In this document: positions 16,451 to 24,550 of the stretch, piece after piece | How positions within the stretch are numbered: position 1 is the first letter of the stretch | Layout of the letters: every line of letters begins with the position of its first letter | Source of the DNA: Mycobacterium asiaticum | GTDB lineage: Bacteria; Actinomycetota; Actinomycetes; Mycobacteriales; Mycobacteriaceae | Direction: 5' to 3' | DNA: 57,375 bases | Assembly (NCBI RefSeq): GCF_001673635.1 | Contig: NZ_LZMH01000016.1 | Coordinates: 1-57,375 of the forward strand | The notes under the pieces: model-generated | Told to the model about the DNA's origin: nothing | Database searches by the model: none | What the model saw: only the letters and a program-made list of their open reading frames with translations | Program-made: the position numbers and the translations under genes

Positions 16451-18253
16451 CTAGCCGAACCGACCGAACACCCGCTGCAGCACCCCTGGCGACTTGCGCT
16501 CGGGTGGTTGCCGGGTGGCGTAGGGCCACGGCCGGTTGCGTTCGGGCACCGACGACGCCCGAGCTTGCTTGAGCTGCATCCGCAGATGCGTTCGCAATTC
16601 ATGCAATCCGGGGTCGGCCCACCTGTTGTCCGCCTCCACGGGGTCGGTGGTGAGGTCATACAGTTCCCATTGGTCGTCGATCGGGTCGGTGCGGTAGGCC
16701 TCGCCGCCGATGCCGTTGGAGGCCAGGTGCCGCACGCCGGGCTCCGTCCAGGTGGCCGGGTCGTCGAACGTGCGCACCAGCTTCCACAGGTGTCCGGCGC
16801 CGCCGTCGCTGTCGTCGACGCGCACCACCAGTCCCTCGAAGTTCGAGGCTACGTGTGCCGGCAGCTTGATGCGAAGCGGCGCAGGAGGATTCACGTCACG
16901 GCCGAGTTGACGCGACAGCGCCGAGGCCCCGGTGTCACCCTCGAGCACGTTGTCGCGCGTCATCAGATACACAGCCCTGGTCTCGTCGGCGGGTGCCCCG
17001 TCCACTACCGGCATCAGGTCGCGCCCCGGGAGCGGATGCACCTCGGAGAACGACTCGGCGAGGTCGGTGGCCGTGGCCTCCACGTCGATGCCGGCTGCGC
17101 TGAGCAGGGTCGGCACCAGATCAACATGAGAGGTGGGCGCGGTCACGGCGCGCGGCCCGGTCGCCTGCCGGCCGATACGAGCGATGACGAACGGCACCCG
17201 GGTGGCCTCGTCGTACATGTTGAACCACTTCTGGTGCAAGCCGCCGTGTGCGCCGAGGAGCTCGCCGTGGTCGGAAGTGCGTACCAGGACGGCGTTGTCC
17301 GATCCGCCCTCGGTGACGGCCCGCCGCACCCGGTCGATCGGGGCGTCGACTTCGGCGTGTAAGCGGTAGTACAGGTCTCGATAGCGCTGCGCGTTCCGCT
17401 TGTACGTGCGGCTGATAGCCGGAGTCGGTCCGTATCCCGAGTAGTAGGCCTCGCGGAAGGCGATCTGCGCGGCGGGCTTCGTCGACAGGTCCTCTTCGGA
17501 GGTGGGGGCCGGCGGCACCGGCGGCGGGTCGAGCGGCGACGGCTGCACCGGGCTGCGCCGCGCCCAGGCCGGGAACAGGACGATGTCGTGCGGGTTGACG
17601 AAGCTGGCCACCAGCAGGAAGGGGCGCAACGCGGCCGCGTCACCGGCGCGGCGGCGCGCGTAGCGGTCCTCGAGCCACGCCACCACCCGGTCGGCGATCA
17701 GCGGGTCCCGTCGGTAGCCGCTGTTGGCGTTGCCGGCGCCGTGGGGTTCGGGTCCCACCCAGCCGGAGAAGCCGTAGGGGGCGAGCCGGTCGGCGTCGAG
17801 ATAGCGCTGCACGGCCGCCGGGTCGACGACTCCGTCGTCGTCGTTGGTGGCCAGTGCGCCACCGGTCGCCGGATCCTCGAGGTCGGCGTGCGAGATGTGC
17901 CACTTGCCGTCGTAATGGGTGTCATACCCGGCCGCTCGGAACCAGTTGCCCAGCGTGGGTACCTCGCCGGCGCGCAGCCAGCGCAACCGGGAGTCGTCGT
18001 AGCGTTTGCCGATGCCGTCGGTCTGAGTGACACCGTGCAGGTCGGGGTAGTGGCCGGTGAAGATGGTGGGCCGGCTCGGCACGCAGGCGAGCGAACCGGT
18101 GTAGTGCCGGGTGAAACTCACGCCGTGTTCGTCGAACCACCGGCGGCCGGGTAGGGCCCGCTGCCGCCAGGCGAGGACATCGGCGGATTCGTAGGGCGGC
18201 ACCGCGCGCTCCTCGTCGGTCATCAGGATGACGATGTCGGGGCGATCAGACAT
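16451..18253 (-). CDS. Type I sulfatase (alkaline-phosphatase superfamily hydrolase, Rv3077-like)
   Basis: A 600-residue sulfatase. Metal ligands start at MTDEE (Asp13), and the formylglycine motif CVPSR is at 57-61, with Cys57 expected to be converted post-translationally. GKWHISH and SDHGELLGAHG follow in the normal order. Type I sulfatases hydrolyse sulfate esters. No signal peptide is seen, so it acts inside the cell. Its first 8 bp overlap the end of the SRPBCC gene, so translation is coupled. It probably corresponds to M. tuberculosis Rv3077 (from memory). The substrate is unknown. Confidence 0.9.
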   Translation of the reverse strand: MSDRPDIVILMTDEERAVPPYESADVLAWRQRALPGRRWFDEHGVSFTRHYTGSLACVPSRPTIFTGHYPDLHGVTQTDGIGKRYDDSRLRWLRAGEVPTLGNWFRAAGYDTHYDGKWHISHADLEDPATGGALATNDDDGVVDPAAVQRYLDADRLAPYGFSGWVGPEPHGAGNANSGYRRDPLIADRVVAWLEDRYARRRAGDAAALRPFLLVASFVNPHDIVLFPAWARRSPVQPSPLDPPPVPPAPTSEEDLSTKPAAQIAFREAYYSGYGPTPAISRTYKRNAQRYRDLYYRLHAEVDAPIDRVRRAVTEGGSDNAVLVRTSDHGELLGAHGGLHQKWFNMYDEATRVPFVIARIGRQATGPRAVTAPTSHVDLVPTLLSAAGIDVEATATDLAESFSEVHPLPGRDLMPVVDGAPADETRAVYLMTRDNVLEGDTGASALSRQLGRDVNPPAPLRIKLPAHVASNFEGLVVRVDDSDGGAGHLWKLVRTFDDPATWTEPGVRHLASNGIGGEAYRTDPIDDQWELYDLTTDPVEADNRWADPGLHELRTHLRMQLKQARASSVPERNRPWPYATRQPPERKSPGVLQRVFGRFG

Positions 18254-18695
18254 GCGTGGTCTCCACTCGATGAGCGAGTCCGGCCAAGAGCGCGTCGGAC
18301 TGCCTGGCCATGAACCGCAGTAACACCCGTTCGGCCAGGTGGGCCGGCGGGCGGTTGCCGATCTTGAGCGTGCTGGTCAGCGTCACCAAAGTTGCGGCGC
18401 CCGCGGGTTGCAGCGTCCAGCGATTGGCCATCTGCCCCAACCGGGTCGGTAGCCCCTCGATGTCGTAGGCCAGCGTGGTGGGCGGCTCGAATTCGGTAAT
18501 GGTCTCCACCAGCACGTTGCCGCCCAGCTGCACGCGTCGGGTGGTGCCGACCGGCTCGCCGTCGGGGCCCGCGCGCAACACGCACGAATGGTCGACGCTG
18601 TCCATCCAGGAACCCAGCCCGCCGAAGTCGGCCAGGATATCCCAGATCGCCTGCTGTGGAGCCGTCACCGTCCGACTTCGGGTGATGTTTGCCAC
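18246..18695 (-). CDS. SRPBCC family protein
   Basis: About 149 residues from the GTG at 18695 (VANITRSRTVTAPQQAIWDIL), a START-like SRPBCC fold with a hydrophobic cavity. Central strands DHSCVLRAG, VGTTRRVQLGG and TTLAYDIEGLP fit the polyketide-cyclase/dehydrase branch. Longer starts exist at ATG 18725 and TTG 18734; GTG 18695 is chosen because the fold begins there and an AGGTGG lies upstream. The stop codon lies inside the first codons of the sulfatase gene, so the two proteins probably work on one pathway. Confidence 0.8.
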   Translation of the reverse strand: MANITRSRTVTAPQQAIWDILADFGGLGSWMDSVDHSCVLRAGPDGEPVGTTRRVQLGGNVLVETITEFEPPTTLAYDIEGLPTRLGQMANRWTLQPAGAATLVTLTSTLKIGNRPPAHLAERVLLRFMARQSDALLAGLAHRVETTHV

Positions 18696-18760
18696 GCGGC
18701 CATCCAACCACCTTCGCCCACACATCGTGGGCAATTCACGACATTCATCGTACAGTTTGC

Positions 18761-18772
18761 ATAGTCAACTAT
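18761..18772. promoter_or_regulatory. Inverted repeat ATAGT-CA-ACTAT in divergent promoter
   Basis: An AT-rich island (unlike its surroundings) between the SRPBCC-sulfatase operon and the DUF2750 gene carries ATAGTCAACTAT, two 5-bp arms around CA. It lies just upstream of a TAAGAT -10-like box at 18782-18787. The position fits a TetR- or MarR-type operator; no regulator gene is adjacent. Confidence 0.5.
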
Positions 18773-18792
18773 TGCTGTTGGTAAGATATGCC

Positions 18793-19167
18793 ATGCCTTT
18801 GCATTTACAAGCTGACCTGAACGCTCGTTACCAGCGTTTTGTCGCTCGCGTTCGAGCCGAAAACGAGGTATGGCTGCTGGTCGATCCCGACCTGCGCGGC
18901 GCGTGGGTGGAGTCGAACGAGTACGTGGCGCGAGATGGAGAACCGGTCGTCGTGCACCTGATTTTCTCGGCCGCGGCCTACGCGCAGCGGCACGCCACCG
19001 GGCCGTGGGAGGACATGACGCCCGTGTCGATGGATCTCGCTACGTTCACCAGCGGACCGCTGCTCCAGATGCACGAGGCCGGTCACCTGCTGGGGCCGGA
19101 CTTCAACGCTGATCTGGCAGGGGTCGAGGTGGAACCGCTGGATCTGGCCGCTGCCCTGGTCGCTTGA
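18793..19167 (+). CDS. DUF2750-like protein
   Basis: A 124-residue protein. The pattern RFVARVRAENEVWLLVDPDLRG, then PVVVHLIFSAAAYAQRHATGPWEDMTPVSMDLATF and GPDFNADLAGVEVEPLDL, matches the layout of DUF2750 (VWLL strand, W-rich middle, L-x-x-F, final D-rich strand). The ATG at 18793 lies 6 bp after a TAAGAT -10 box, so the mRNA is probably leaderless; frame upstream of it lacks coding character. The function is unknown. Confidence 0.68.
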   Translation: MPLHLQADLNARYQRFVARVRAENEVWLLVDPDLRGAWVESNEYVARDGEPVVVHLIFSAAAYAQRHATGPWEDMTPVSMDLATFTSGPLLQMHEAGHLLGPDFNADLAGVEVEPLDLAAALVA

Positions 19168-19232
19168 CCTGCCGCTACGGTTAGTGACGACACGCTCGAC
19201 ACGACCGGAATGCAGAGGCGGCCGACCACGCA

Positions 19233-20150
19233 ATGTATGACCACGCCAACTACGACGCGACGGATCCCGCCGACATCGGCTCACGCCTCGATCCGGTCCT
19301 GGCCCGGAGCTGGCTGCTGGTCAACGGCGCCCATGCCGACCGGTTCGAGGCCGCGTCCCGATCTCGCGCCGACATCGTCGTCTTCGACATCGAGGACGCG
19401 GTGGCCCCGAAAGACAAAGTGACCGCCCGCGACAACGTCGTGCGCTGGCTGTCCGCGGACAACAACGACTGGGTGCGGGTCAACGGCTTCGGGACGCCGT
19501 GGTGGGCCGAGGACCTCGCGAAGCTGGCCGACACACCGGTGGGCGGGGTCATGCTGGCGATGGTCGAATCGGTCGATCACGTCACCGAGACCGCCAAGCG
19601 GCTACCCAACGTGCCGATCGTGGCACTGGTCGAAACTGCCCGCGGGCTGGAGCGCATCACCGAGATCGCGGCGGCCAAGGGCACCTTCCGGCTGGCGTTC
19701 GGCATCGGCGACTTCCGCCGCGACACCGGGTTCGGTGAAGACCCGACCACCCTGGCGTATGCGCGGTCCCGGTTCACCATCGCCGCTAAGGCCGCGGGAC
19801 TGGCCAGTGCCATCGACGGGCCGACCATCGGTTCAAACCCGCTGAAGCTCATCGAGGCTACCGCGGTGTCCGTGGAGTTCGGCATGACCGGCAAAATCTG
19901 TCTGTCCCCGGACCAGTGCGCGGTGGTCAACGAGGGCCTGTCGCCGTCGCAGGAAGAAATCGGTTGGGCCAAAGAGTTTTTCGCCGAGTTCGAGCGGGAC
20001 GGGGGCGAGATCCGCAACGGGTCGGACCTGCCGCGCATCGCCCGTGCCACCAAAATCCTGGATCTGGCACGCTCGTACGGCATCGAGGCCTCGGAGTTCG
20101 AAGACGAGCAGGTGCACTCGCCGGCCCCGTCGGACACCTACCACTACTGA
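19233..20150 (+). CDS. HpcH/HpaI aldolase / citrate lyase beta-like (CitE) protein
   Basis: A 305-residue TIM-barrel protein of the CitE-like group. It has ADIVVFDIEDAVAPKDK near residue 50, a VRVNGF strand, PIVALVETARGLERI and FGIGDFRRDTGFGED, which hold the Mg and acyl-CoA binding carboxylates. Stand-alone mycobacterial CitE-like proteins make or cleave beta-hydroxyacyl-CoA or malyl-CoA type compounds. Length and neighbours fit M. tuberculosis Rv3075c as I recall it. Confidence 0.87.
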   Translation: MYDHANYDATDPADIGSRLDPVLARSWLLVNGAHADRFEAASRSRADIVVFDIEDAVAPKDKVTARDNVVRWLSADNNDWVRVNGFGTPWWAEDLAKLADTPVGGVMLAMVESVDHVTETAKRLPNVPIVALVETARGLERITEIAAAKGTFRLAFGIGDFRRDTGFGEDPTTLAYARSRFTIAAKAAGLASAIDGPTIGSNPLKLIEATAVSVEFGMTGKICLSPDQCAVVNEGLSPSQEEIGWAKEFFAEFERDGGEIRNGSDLPRIARATKILDLARSYGIEASEFEDEQVHSPAPSDTYHY

Positions 20151-20201
20151 TAAACCCGGCGTAACGTCTTCTGGCAGCACCTGTCGTCGAGGAGGCGGAC
20201 G

Positions 20202-20546
20202 ATGAAGCACGGGGCAGCTTTGGTGGGTTCACTTGCCGGACCGATATTGGTGATATGCCCTGGGGCTCAAGCGGATCCGATGACTCTGCAGGACCACAAT
20301 TACACCAAGTGGCTCTCCGAATCGGGCGTCAACTATCAGGGCAGAGTAAGCACGCAGTGGATGATCGATCAGGCGCACACCACCTGCTCGATGCTTGATC
20401 AGGACCCGACGCCCGCGACCTACCAGGCGACCATGGCCCGACTCGTAGGCGGACCCGGCAACTTCACCCAGCAGGAAGCCAAATCGACGGTCTACGCAGC
20501 GATCCAGACGTATTGCCACAACCACATCAGCCTGGTATTCGGGTGA
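20202..20546 (+). CDS. Exported DUF732 domain protein
   Basis: A 114-residue protein with a Sec-type signal peptide (MKHGAALVGSLAGPILVICPGAQA, cut before DPMTLQ). The mature DUF732 domain has cysteines in HTTCSMLDQD and TYCHNH. The start is supported by GAGGAGGCGGACG upstream. The mature form is about 90 residues, secreted or periplasmic; the role of the family is unknown. Confidence 0.85.
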   Translation: MKHGAALVGSLAGPILVICPGAQADPMTLQDHNYTKWLSESGVNYQGRVSTQWMIDQAHTTCSMLDQDPTPATYQATMARLVGGPGNFTQQEAKSTVYAAIQTYCHNHISLVFG

Positions 20547-20562
20547 ATTGAACTGTGGTGCA

Positions 20563-20919
20563 ATGATTTCCAAGCATGAGGTCCGGATGGCTCGAATCTA
20601 CGACAAACCGGATCCCGGCGAAGGGCAGCGGGTGCTGGTGGACCGCATCTGGCCACGCGGGGTCCGCAAAGACGATTCGCGAGTGGGCATTTGGTGCAAG
20701 GACGTGGCGCCGTCGAAGGAGCTGCGGGAGTGGTACCACCACCGGCCCGAGCTGTTCGACGAGTTCGCGGCGCGTTACGAGGCGGAGCTTGCGGGCAGTC
20801 CGGCGCTGGAAAAGCTGCGGGACATGGCCAAGCGTGGCGCGCTTACTTTGGTGACCTCGACCCGTCAGGTCGACATCAGTCACGTGGCCGTGCTGGCGAA
20901 GCTACTCGGCAGTGGTTGA
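20563..20919 (+). CDS. DUF488 family protein (Rv3073c-like)
   Basis: A 118-residue protein, with the DUF488 signature ARIYDKPDPGEGQRVLVDRIWPRGVRK, then WYHHRPELFDEFAARYEAEL and LTLVTSTRQ. DUF488 proteins are small cytoplasmic proteins with a predicted nucleotide- or nucleic-acid-related role that has not been proven. The ATG at 20563 gives the 118-residue length I remember for M. tuberculosis Rv3073c; MARIYDK at 20587 is an alternative. Confidence 0.85.
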   Translation: MISKHEVRMARIYDKPDPGEGQRVLVDRIWPRGVRKDDSRVGIWCKDVAPSKELREWYHHRPELFDEFAARYEAELAGSPALEKLRDMAKRGALTLVTSTRQVDISHVAVLAKLLGSG

Positions 20920-20921
20920 GT

Positions 20922-21989
20922 TCATCGTGTGATCTCGACCAGTGCCTCAGCGGTGTCCAGATCGGCATACGCGGCCGAATAACGTTGTGCCAGTGCGATA
21001 GCAATGTCCGGACGCTGCCACAGTTCACCGGCGCTGGCGGTGCATAACCAGATCGCGAGTCCGTGTGCCACAGACGCACGGTAGCGCAGCCAGACCTCCT
21101 GGGCGCTCGGCAATTCCTCGGCGGGTAACCCGAGGGAGACGCGGTATTCCTCCAGCAGCGCGCGTTCGCTGCTGCGGCGATCGTCGATGGTCAGGGCGCC
21201 TTGCAGGAAGTAGCCCAGATCCAGCGACCAATTGCCGCTTCGGGCGACCTGCCAGTCCAGGAAGCCGACCTCGTCATTGGGAAGCAGATAGGTATTGCCG
21301 ATGTGCGGGTCGCCGTGCAACAACGTCGGGGGTGAAGTCGTCAGAGTTCTGATGTAGGGCTTCCAGATTGTTTCGATGAGTTGGTCGATGGTCAGCGCCA
21401 GCACCTCGGGGGGCGCGTCGCCCAGACTTTGCTGCGCTTGATGCAGTGGGGCGTATTGCATTCCGTCCCACGGCAAGAAGGGCTCCAGCCAGTGCAGGGC
21501 GGGATGCTGCAACGCCCGTTCGCCCCAGTATCTTCCGTGCAATCTGGCCAAACCTCGCACGCCGGTGGCGACCTGCTCCACGGACATCGGCCGCGTGGCA
21601 TCCCGCGGATCGGCGCCGCGGGCGGTGAGGTCTTCCATGAGCAGCACGAAATCGTAGGCGTCCTCATCAATCAGGGCGGCGTAGACAAGGGGATGTTCCA
21701 GCGGCAGTTCGACGCCGCAGGTGAACAGTCGCGGTTCGTGGAACATGCCGCTGGTCAGTCGGATCATCTCTTTGTGTGCCGGATCGGCGGCCTTGGCGAA
21801 GAGGGTCGCCGGCCCGGTTCCGGCCGAATAGGTCACGCTCAGCCGGGCTCGCCGATTGGTGCCGTCGTCGCGCCCTGTCACCTCGACCGTGTCGACCTGG
21901 CAACCCGGATGCTTCGCGGCAAGCGCGGCTGTCATCCACTCCGGCGTCAGGTCATCCCAGGTCTTAGGTACCGAGAGCGCGGCGGTCAT
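20922..21989 (-). CDS. Phosphotransferase family protein (APH/EcKinase-like)
   Basis: A 355-residue kinase-like protein. The C-lobe has the Brenner motif HGDPHIGNTYLL (catalytic Asp) and the metal-binding FLDWQ; the N-lobe has a lysine in TLFAKAADP. This is the layout of aminoglycoside-phosphotransferase-like and ecdysteroid-kinase-like proteins, which in actinobacteria usually act on small alcohols or are linked to lipid or steroid catabolism rather than antibiotics. It is divergent from a TetR gene, with a palindrome in the 49-bp gap, so it is the likely target of that regulator. Confidence 0.83.
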   Translation of the reverse strand: MTAALSVPKTWDDLTPEWMTAALAAKHPGCQVDTVEVTGRDDGTNRRARLSVTYSAGTGPATLFAKAADPAHKEMIRLTSGMFHEPRLFTCGVELPLEHPLVYAALIDEDAYDFVLLMEDLTARGADPRDATRPMSVEQVATGVRGLARLHGRYWGERALQHPALHWLEPFLPWDGMQYAPLHQAQQSLGDAPPEVLALTIDQLIETIWKPYIRTLTTSPPTLLHGDPHIGNTYLLPNDEVGFLDWQVARSGNWSLDLGYFLQGALTIDDRRSSERALLEEYRVSLGLPAEELPSAQEVWLRYRASVAHGLAIWLCTASAGELWQRPDIAIALAQRYSAAYADLDTAEALVEITR

Positions 21990-22014
21990 TAAGGGTCCTT
22001 CCGGTGCTCGTAGA

Positions 22015-22029
22015 GATACGACACGTATC
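22015..22029. promoter_or_regulatory. Operator candidate GATACG-ACA-CGTATC
   Basis: A perfect 6-bp inverted repeat with a 3-bp centre, in the 49-bp gap between the phosphotransferase gene and the TetR gene. It lies 10 bp before the TetR ATG and 26 bp before the other start, ideally placed to repress both. It is the best candidate site for the TetR protein encoded next to it. Confidence 0.78.
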
Positions 22030-22038
22030 GTTTCCTAT

Positions 22039-22623
22039 ATGACGGTAACTCAGCTCGGTCGGCCGCGCGATAGGCAGCTCGACGAGGCGATCCTCGCCGC
22101 TACCCGGGACCTGCTGGCGTCGGCCGGCTACGCGGGACTATCGATGGAAAGCGTTGCCGCGCGTGCCGGCGTGGGAAAGAAGACGGTGTACCGCCGCTGG
22201 CCCTCGAAGGCACCTCTGGTTGCCGATGCCGTGTTGGCCGCATTTGGAGGGTCCGGATCGTTCCCCGTCGCCGAGACCGGAGACATCCGCGACGACCTGA
22301 CATCGTGGCTCGACGAACATGCCGACTTCCTGGCTGAACCGGCCAACGCCGCCCTGGTGCGGGCACTGGTGGCGGCAGCGGCGGCGAATTCCGCCGACGG
22401 GATTGCGCTGTATCAGCAGTTGAGCGCACCGCAGCATGCGGGTGTGTTGGTTCGGCTCCATCGTGGTGTGCGGGATGGACAGATTCGTGCCGACACCGAC
22501 CTCGATGCGGTCGCGGAAGCATTGATCGGCACGTTACTACTGCGTGTGATGACGCACGGAGGCGCGGCGCGGCGCTTCGCTGGATTGCTTGATGCGCTGC
22601 TGGCGGGTTGCGGCGTTCAGTAA
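22039..22623 (+). CDS. TetR/AcrR family transcriptional regulator
   Basis: A 194-residue protein starting MTVTQLGRPRDRQLDEAIL. Its helix-turn-helix is at about 32-56 (SMESVAARAGVGKKTVYRRWPSK) and a TetR C-terminal domain follows (LVRALVAAAAANSADGIALYQQL). The longer frame upstream is shadow of the divergent kinase-like gene. It most likely represses that gene and itself through the palindrome at 22015-22029. The 3' end overlaps the DUF190 gene by 7 bp. Confidence 0.9.
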   Translation: MTVTQLGRPRDRQLDEAILAATRDLLASAGYAGLSMESVAARAGVGKKTVYRRWPSKAPLVADAVLAAFGGSGSFPVAETGDIRDDLTSWLDEHADFLAEPANAALVRALVAAAAANSADGIALYQQLSAPQHAGVLVRLHRGVRDGQIRADTDLDAVAEALIGTLLLRVMTHGGAARRFAGLLDALLAGCGVQ

Positions 22624-23714
22624 TCGTATTCGGCAAGCGGTGTTTCGGTGCTGCGTTGCGTGCCGTCCAGCGATATCGCAGCGGGAACCATTTCGCTGGT
22701 GACCAATCCGTGGTGGACCGTCAGCTCGTCGACCACGGTGAAACTGCGCGCGATCGCCTGTGGTGTGTCGACGATGATGGTGGCCAGCGGCACCTTGCGG
22801 GTGAGCTGAAAAAGCTTGTCGCCGTGTGGTTCATGGTCACCGTGGAAACCCCAGATGCCGCGTAGCACGGTAGCGCCGCGAGCCGTCTGGGACTGCATCA
22901 GCCGGTGCACTATGGCGCGGTGGATCGGTTGGGTGTCATCGCGACCGACCTCGGCGGTGTGCACCATCAGCTTCTGCCACAGCGTGCGGCCCTGGCTGTC
23001 GGCCGCCGGTAGCTCCTGGGGGCGGGCGAACAGTTCGCCGTCACGTTTGCACAACCGCACCCGTTCGACGGTCAGCAACGGGTTGGGCAGCATCCGGGCC
23101 AGTTCGGTGGCCGCGGCCGAAACCTGTGCAGGCAACCCGACTGCGATGATCATCTGGGGAACATTGACGTTGCGGCCGAAGAAGCGGGCTCGCTGGCGCT
23201 GGCCGTATGCGGTGCCGTCGACCCCGAGAAGCACTGTGGCGCCGGCGAATGAGTGCCGATGCAGCAGTTCGCAGATCGTGTAGTGGGCGGGCTTGCCCGC
23301 GACGCGTACCTGGCGGCCGACGTAGATGGTGAGCTTGGCCGCGTCTCCGGTCCGGCTGTCGATCTCGCCGAGGGCGTCGGTGCCGCTGTCGCGGGTGATC
23401 AATCGCGCTCGTTCCAGTGTCACCATGCCGCGACCGGTCATCGCTGCGACCTCGTCGACCAGGGGACGGATCTTGGATTCGACGTCGACCGCCGCGATGG
23501 TGACCGGCGGGTCTTCGGACAGGCTCAGCGATTGATCGGTGCGCAGATCGCCCTTGGGGCCGAAGCTGGCGATGCCGCGCAGCATGACGCTGGTGGCCAC
23601 TCCGCGTGAGCCGAACAGGTCCAGCATCCCGTCGGCCAGAAACCGCCTGGGTTCACCGACGGCGCGCTGCCGCTCGCCGAAGTATGCGGTCAGCTTCAGG
23701 CTCTGTTCGCTCAT
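22617..23714 (-). CDS. Triple DUF190 (PII-like) protein (Rv3071-like)
   Basis: 365 residues made of three consecutive DUF190 domains. The first starts LKLTAYFGERQR (about 6), the second AKLTIYVGRQVRVAGKP (about 123) and the third WQKLMVHTAEVG (about 243). Each has a GATVLRGIxGFG-like strand and a V(E/D)xxxKIxPLVDEV-like end. DUF190 domains have a ferredoxin-like fold related to PII signal proteins and often stand next to fluoride channels. The ATGA overlap with the CrcB gene shows tight coupling. It probably senses an ion or nucleotide for the channel; this is inferred. Confidence 0.87.
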   Translation of the reverse strand: MSEQSLKLTAYFGERQRAVGEPRRFLADGMLDLFGSRGVATSVMLRGIASFGPKGDLRTDQSLSLSEDPPVTIAAVDVESKIRPLVDEVAAMTGRGMVTLERARLITRDSGTDALGEIDSRTGDAAKLTIYVGRQVRVAGKPAHYTICELLHRHSFAGATVLLGVDGTAYGQRQRARFFGRNVNVPQMIIAVGLPAQVSAAATELARMLPNPLLTVERVRLCKRDGELFARPQELPAADSQGRTLWQKLMVHTAEVGRDDTQPIHRAIVHRLMQSQTARGATVLRGIWGFHGDHEPHGDKLFQLTRKVPLATIIVDTPQAIARSFTVVDELTVHHGLVTSEMVPAAISLDGTQRSTETPLAEYDY

Positions 23715-24079
23715 ATCAGCCCCGCGATCCGCTGACCGAGTACCGCCGCCGCCAGCCCAAGGACGACGCTGACGCCGATATTGGCGAACGCCGCGAGCAG
23801 CTGCCGTTCCTCGCTGAGACGTTGGGTTTCCAGCATCCAGGTCGAAAACGTCGTGTAGGCGCCGACGAACGCGGTGCCGGCCAGCAAGGCCACGTCCTTC
23901 GGCAGCGCGAGGGTGGCGAGGAACCCGAGCAGGGCGGCACCGGTGATGTTGACCGTCAGCGTGCCGAACGGAAAGCCGCGGCCGACCCGGCGGGCGACGG
24001 ACCGGTCCACCAGAAACCGCGCCACCGACCCGATGCCGCCGATGGCCATGACGCCCAGCCACACCAGAACGGTCGTCAT
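23711..24079 (-). CDS. crcB: Fluoride efflux transporter CrcB/Fluc, copy 2
   Basis: A 122-residue four-helix membrane protein with the family marks [13 protein letters not shown] in helix 1, [15 protein letters not shown] in helix 2 and GAYTTFSTW in helix 3. Two Fluc subunits in antiparallel orientation form a fluoride-specific channel; paired genes usually give heterodimers of opposite topology. Start and stop overlap the flanking genes by 4 bp each (ATGA), so all three genes are one operon. Confidence 0.92.
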   Translation of the reverse strand: MTTVLVWLGVMAIGGIGSVARFLVDRSVARRVGRGFPFGTLTVNITGAALLGFLATLALPKDVALLAGTAFVGAYTTFSTWMLETQRLSEERQLLAAFANIGVSVVLGLAAAVLGQRIAGLI

Positions 24080-24471
24080 CGGATGCGCACCCGGCGGACC
24101 AGGGCCGTGGCCAGGTACACCGCCAGCAGGCCGAGCACGATGCTGACGAGCGTGTAGCTGGTGGCCAGCACCCAATGGCGGTGCTCGATCATCCGGACGG
24201 TCTCGACCTGCATGGTGGAAAAGGTGGTCAGCCCGCCGCACAATCCGGTGCCCAGCAGGGGACGACGATAACTGGACAGCGGCAATCGTTCCAGGAGTCG
24301 GGTGGTGAAGTATCCGACCAGGAAGGCGCCGACGATGTTGACGACGAACGTAGGCCAGGGCCAACGTGCCGGATCGGGAACAACGAGCGTCGCCAGCCCG
24401 GCTCTGGCCAACGAGCCCAGCGCGCCGCCGGCGAAAATTGCTGCAAGCTCTCGATAGTCAGGCCGCGCCAC
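24076..24471 (-). CDS. crcB: Fluoride efflux transporter CrcB/Fluc, copy 1
   Basis: A 131-residue partner of the channel pair. It has [39 protein letters not shown] and a final hydrophobic helix. The GTG start has GGGAGGT upstream. The basic C-terminus (VRRVRIR) versus that of copy 2 fits opposite membrane orientation. It is the first gene of the crcB-crcB-DUF190 operon and diverges from phosphoglucomutase. No fluoride riboswitch pattern was seen in the 79 bp upstream. Confidence 0.92.
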   Translation of the reverse strand: MARPDYRELAAIFAGGALGSLARAGLATLVVPDPARWPWPTFVVNIVGAFLVGYFTTRLLERLPLSSYRRPLLGTGLCGGLTTFSTMQVETVRMIEHRHWVLATSYTLVSIVLGLLAVYLATALVRRVRIR

Positions 24472-24550
24472 TGGTGTTTACCTCCCGTGTGCCAACCGTG
24501 CGCCTAGCAGCCTAAGACCGGGTCGCGGGATGTGGGCAGAATTGGTAACC

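Noticed and set aside
23715..24062. N-terminal extension of the DUF190 frame into the crcB gene
   Set aside because: The frame is open but is the out-of-frame reading of crcB; the ATG at 23714 overlaps the crcB stop as ATGA and starts the domain properly.
24472..24550. Fluoride riboswitch upstream of crcB
   Set aside because: The expected GGNGAT...CCGCC and GCTGATGACTCC-type core was not found in the 79 bp before the GTG start; only a ribosome binding site is visible.
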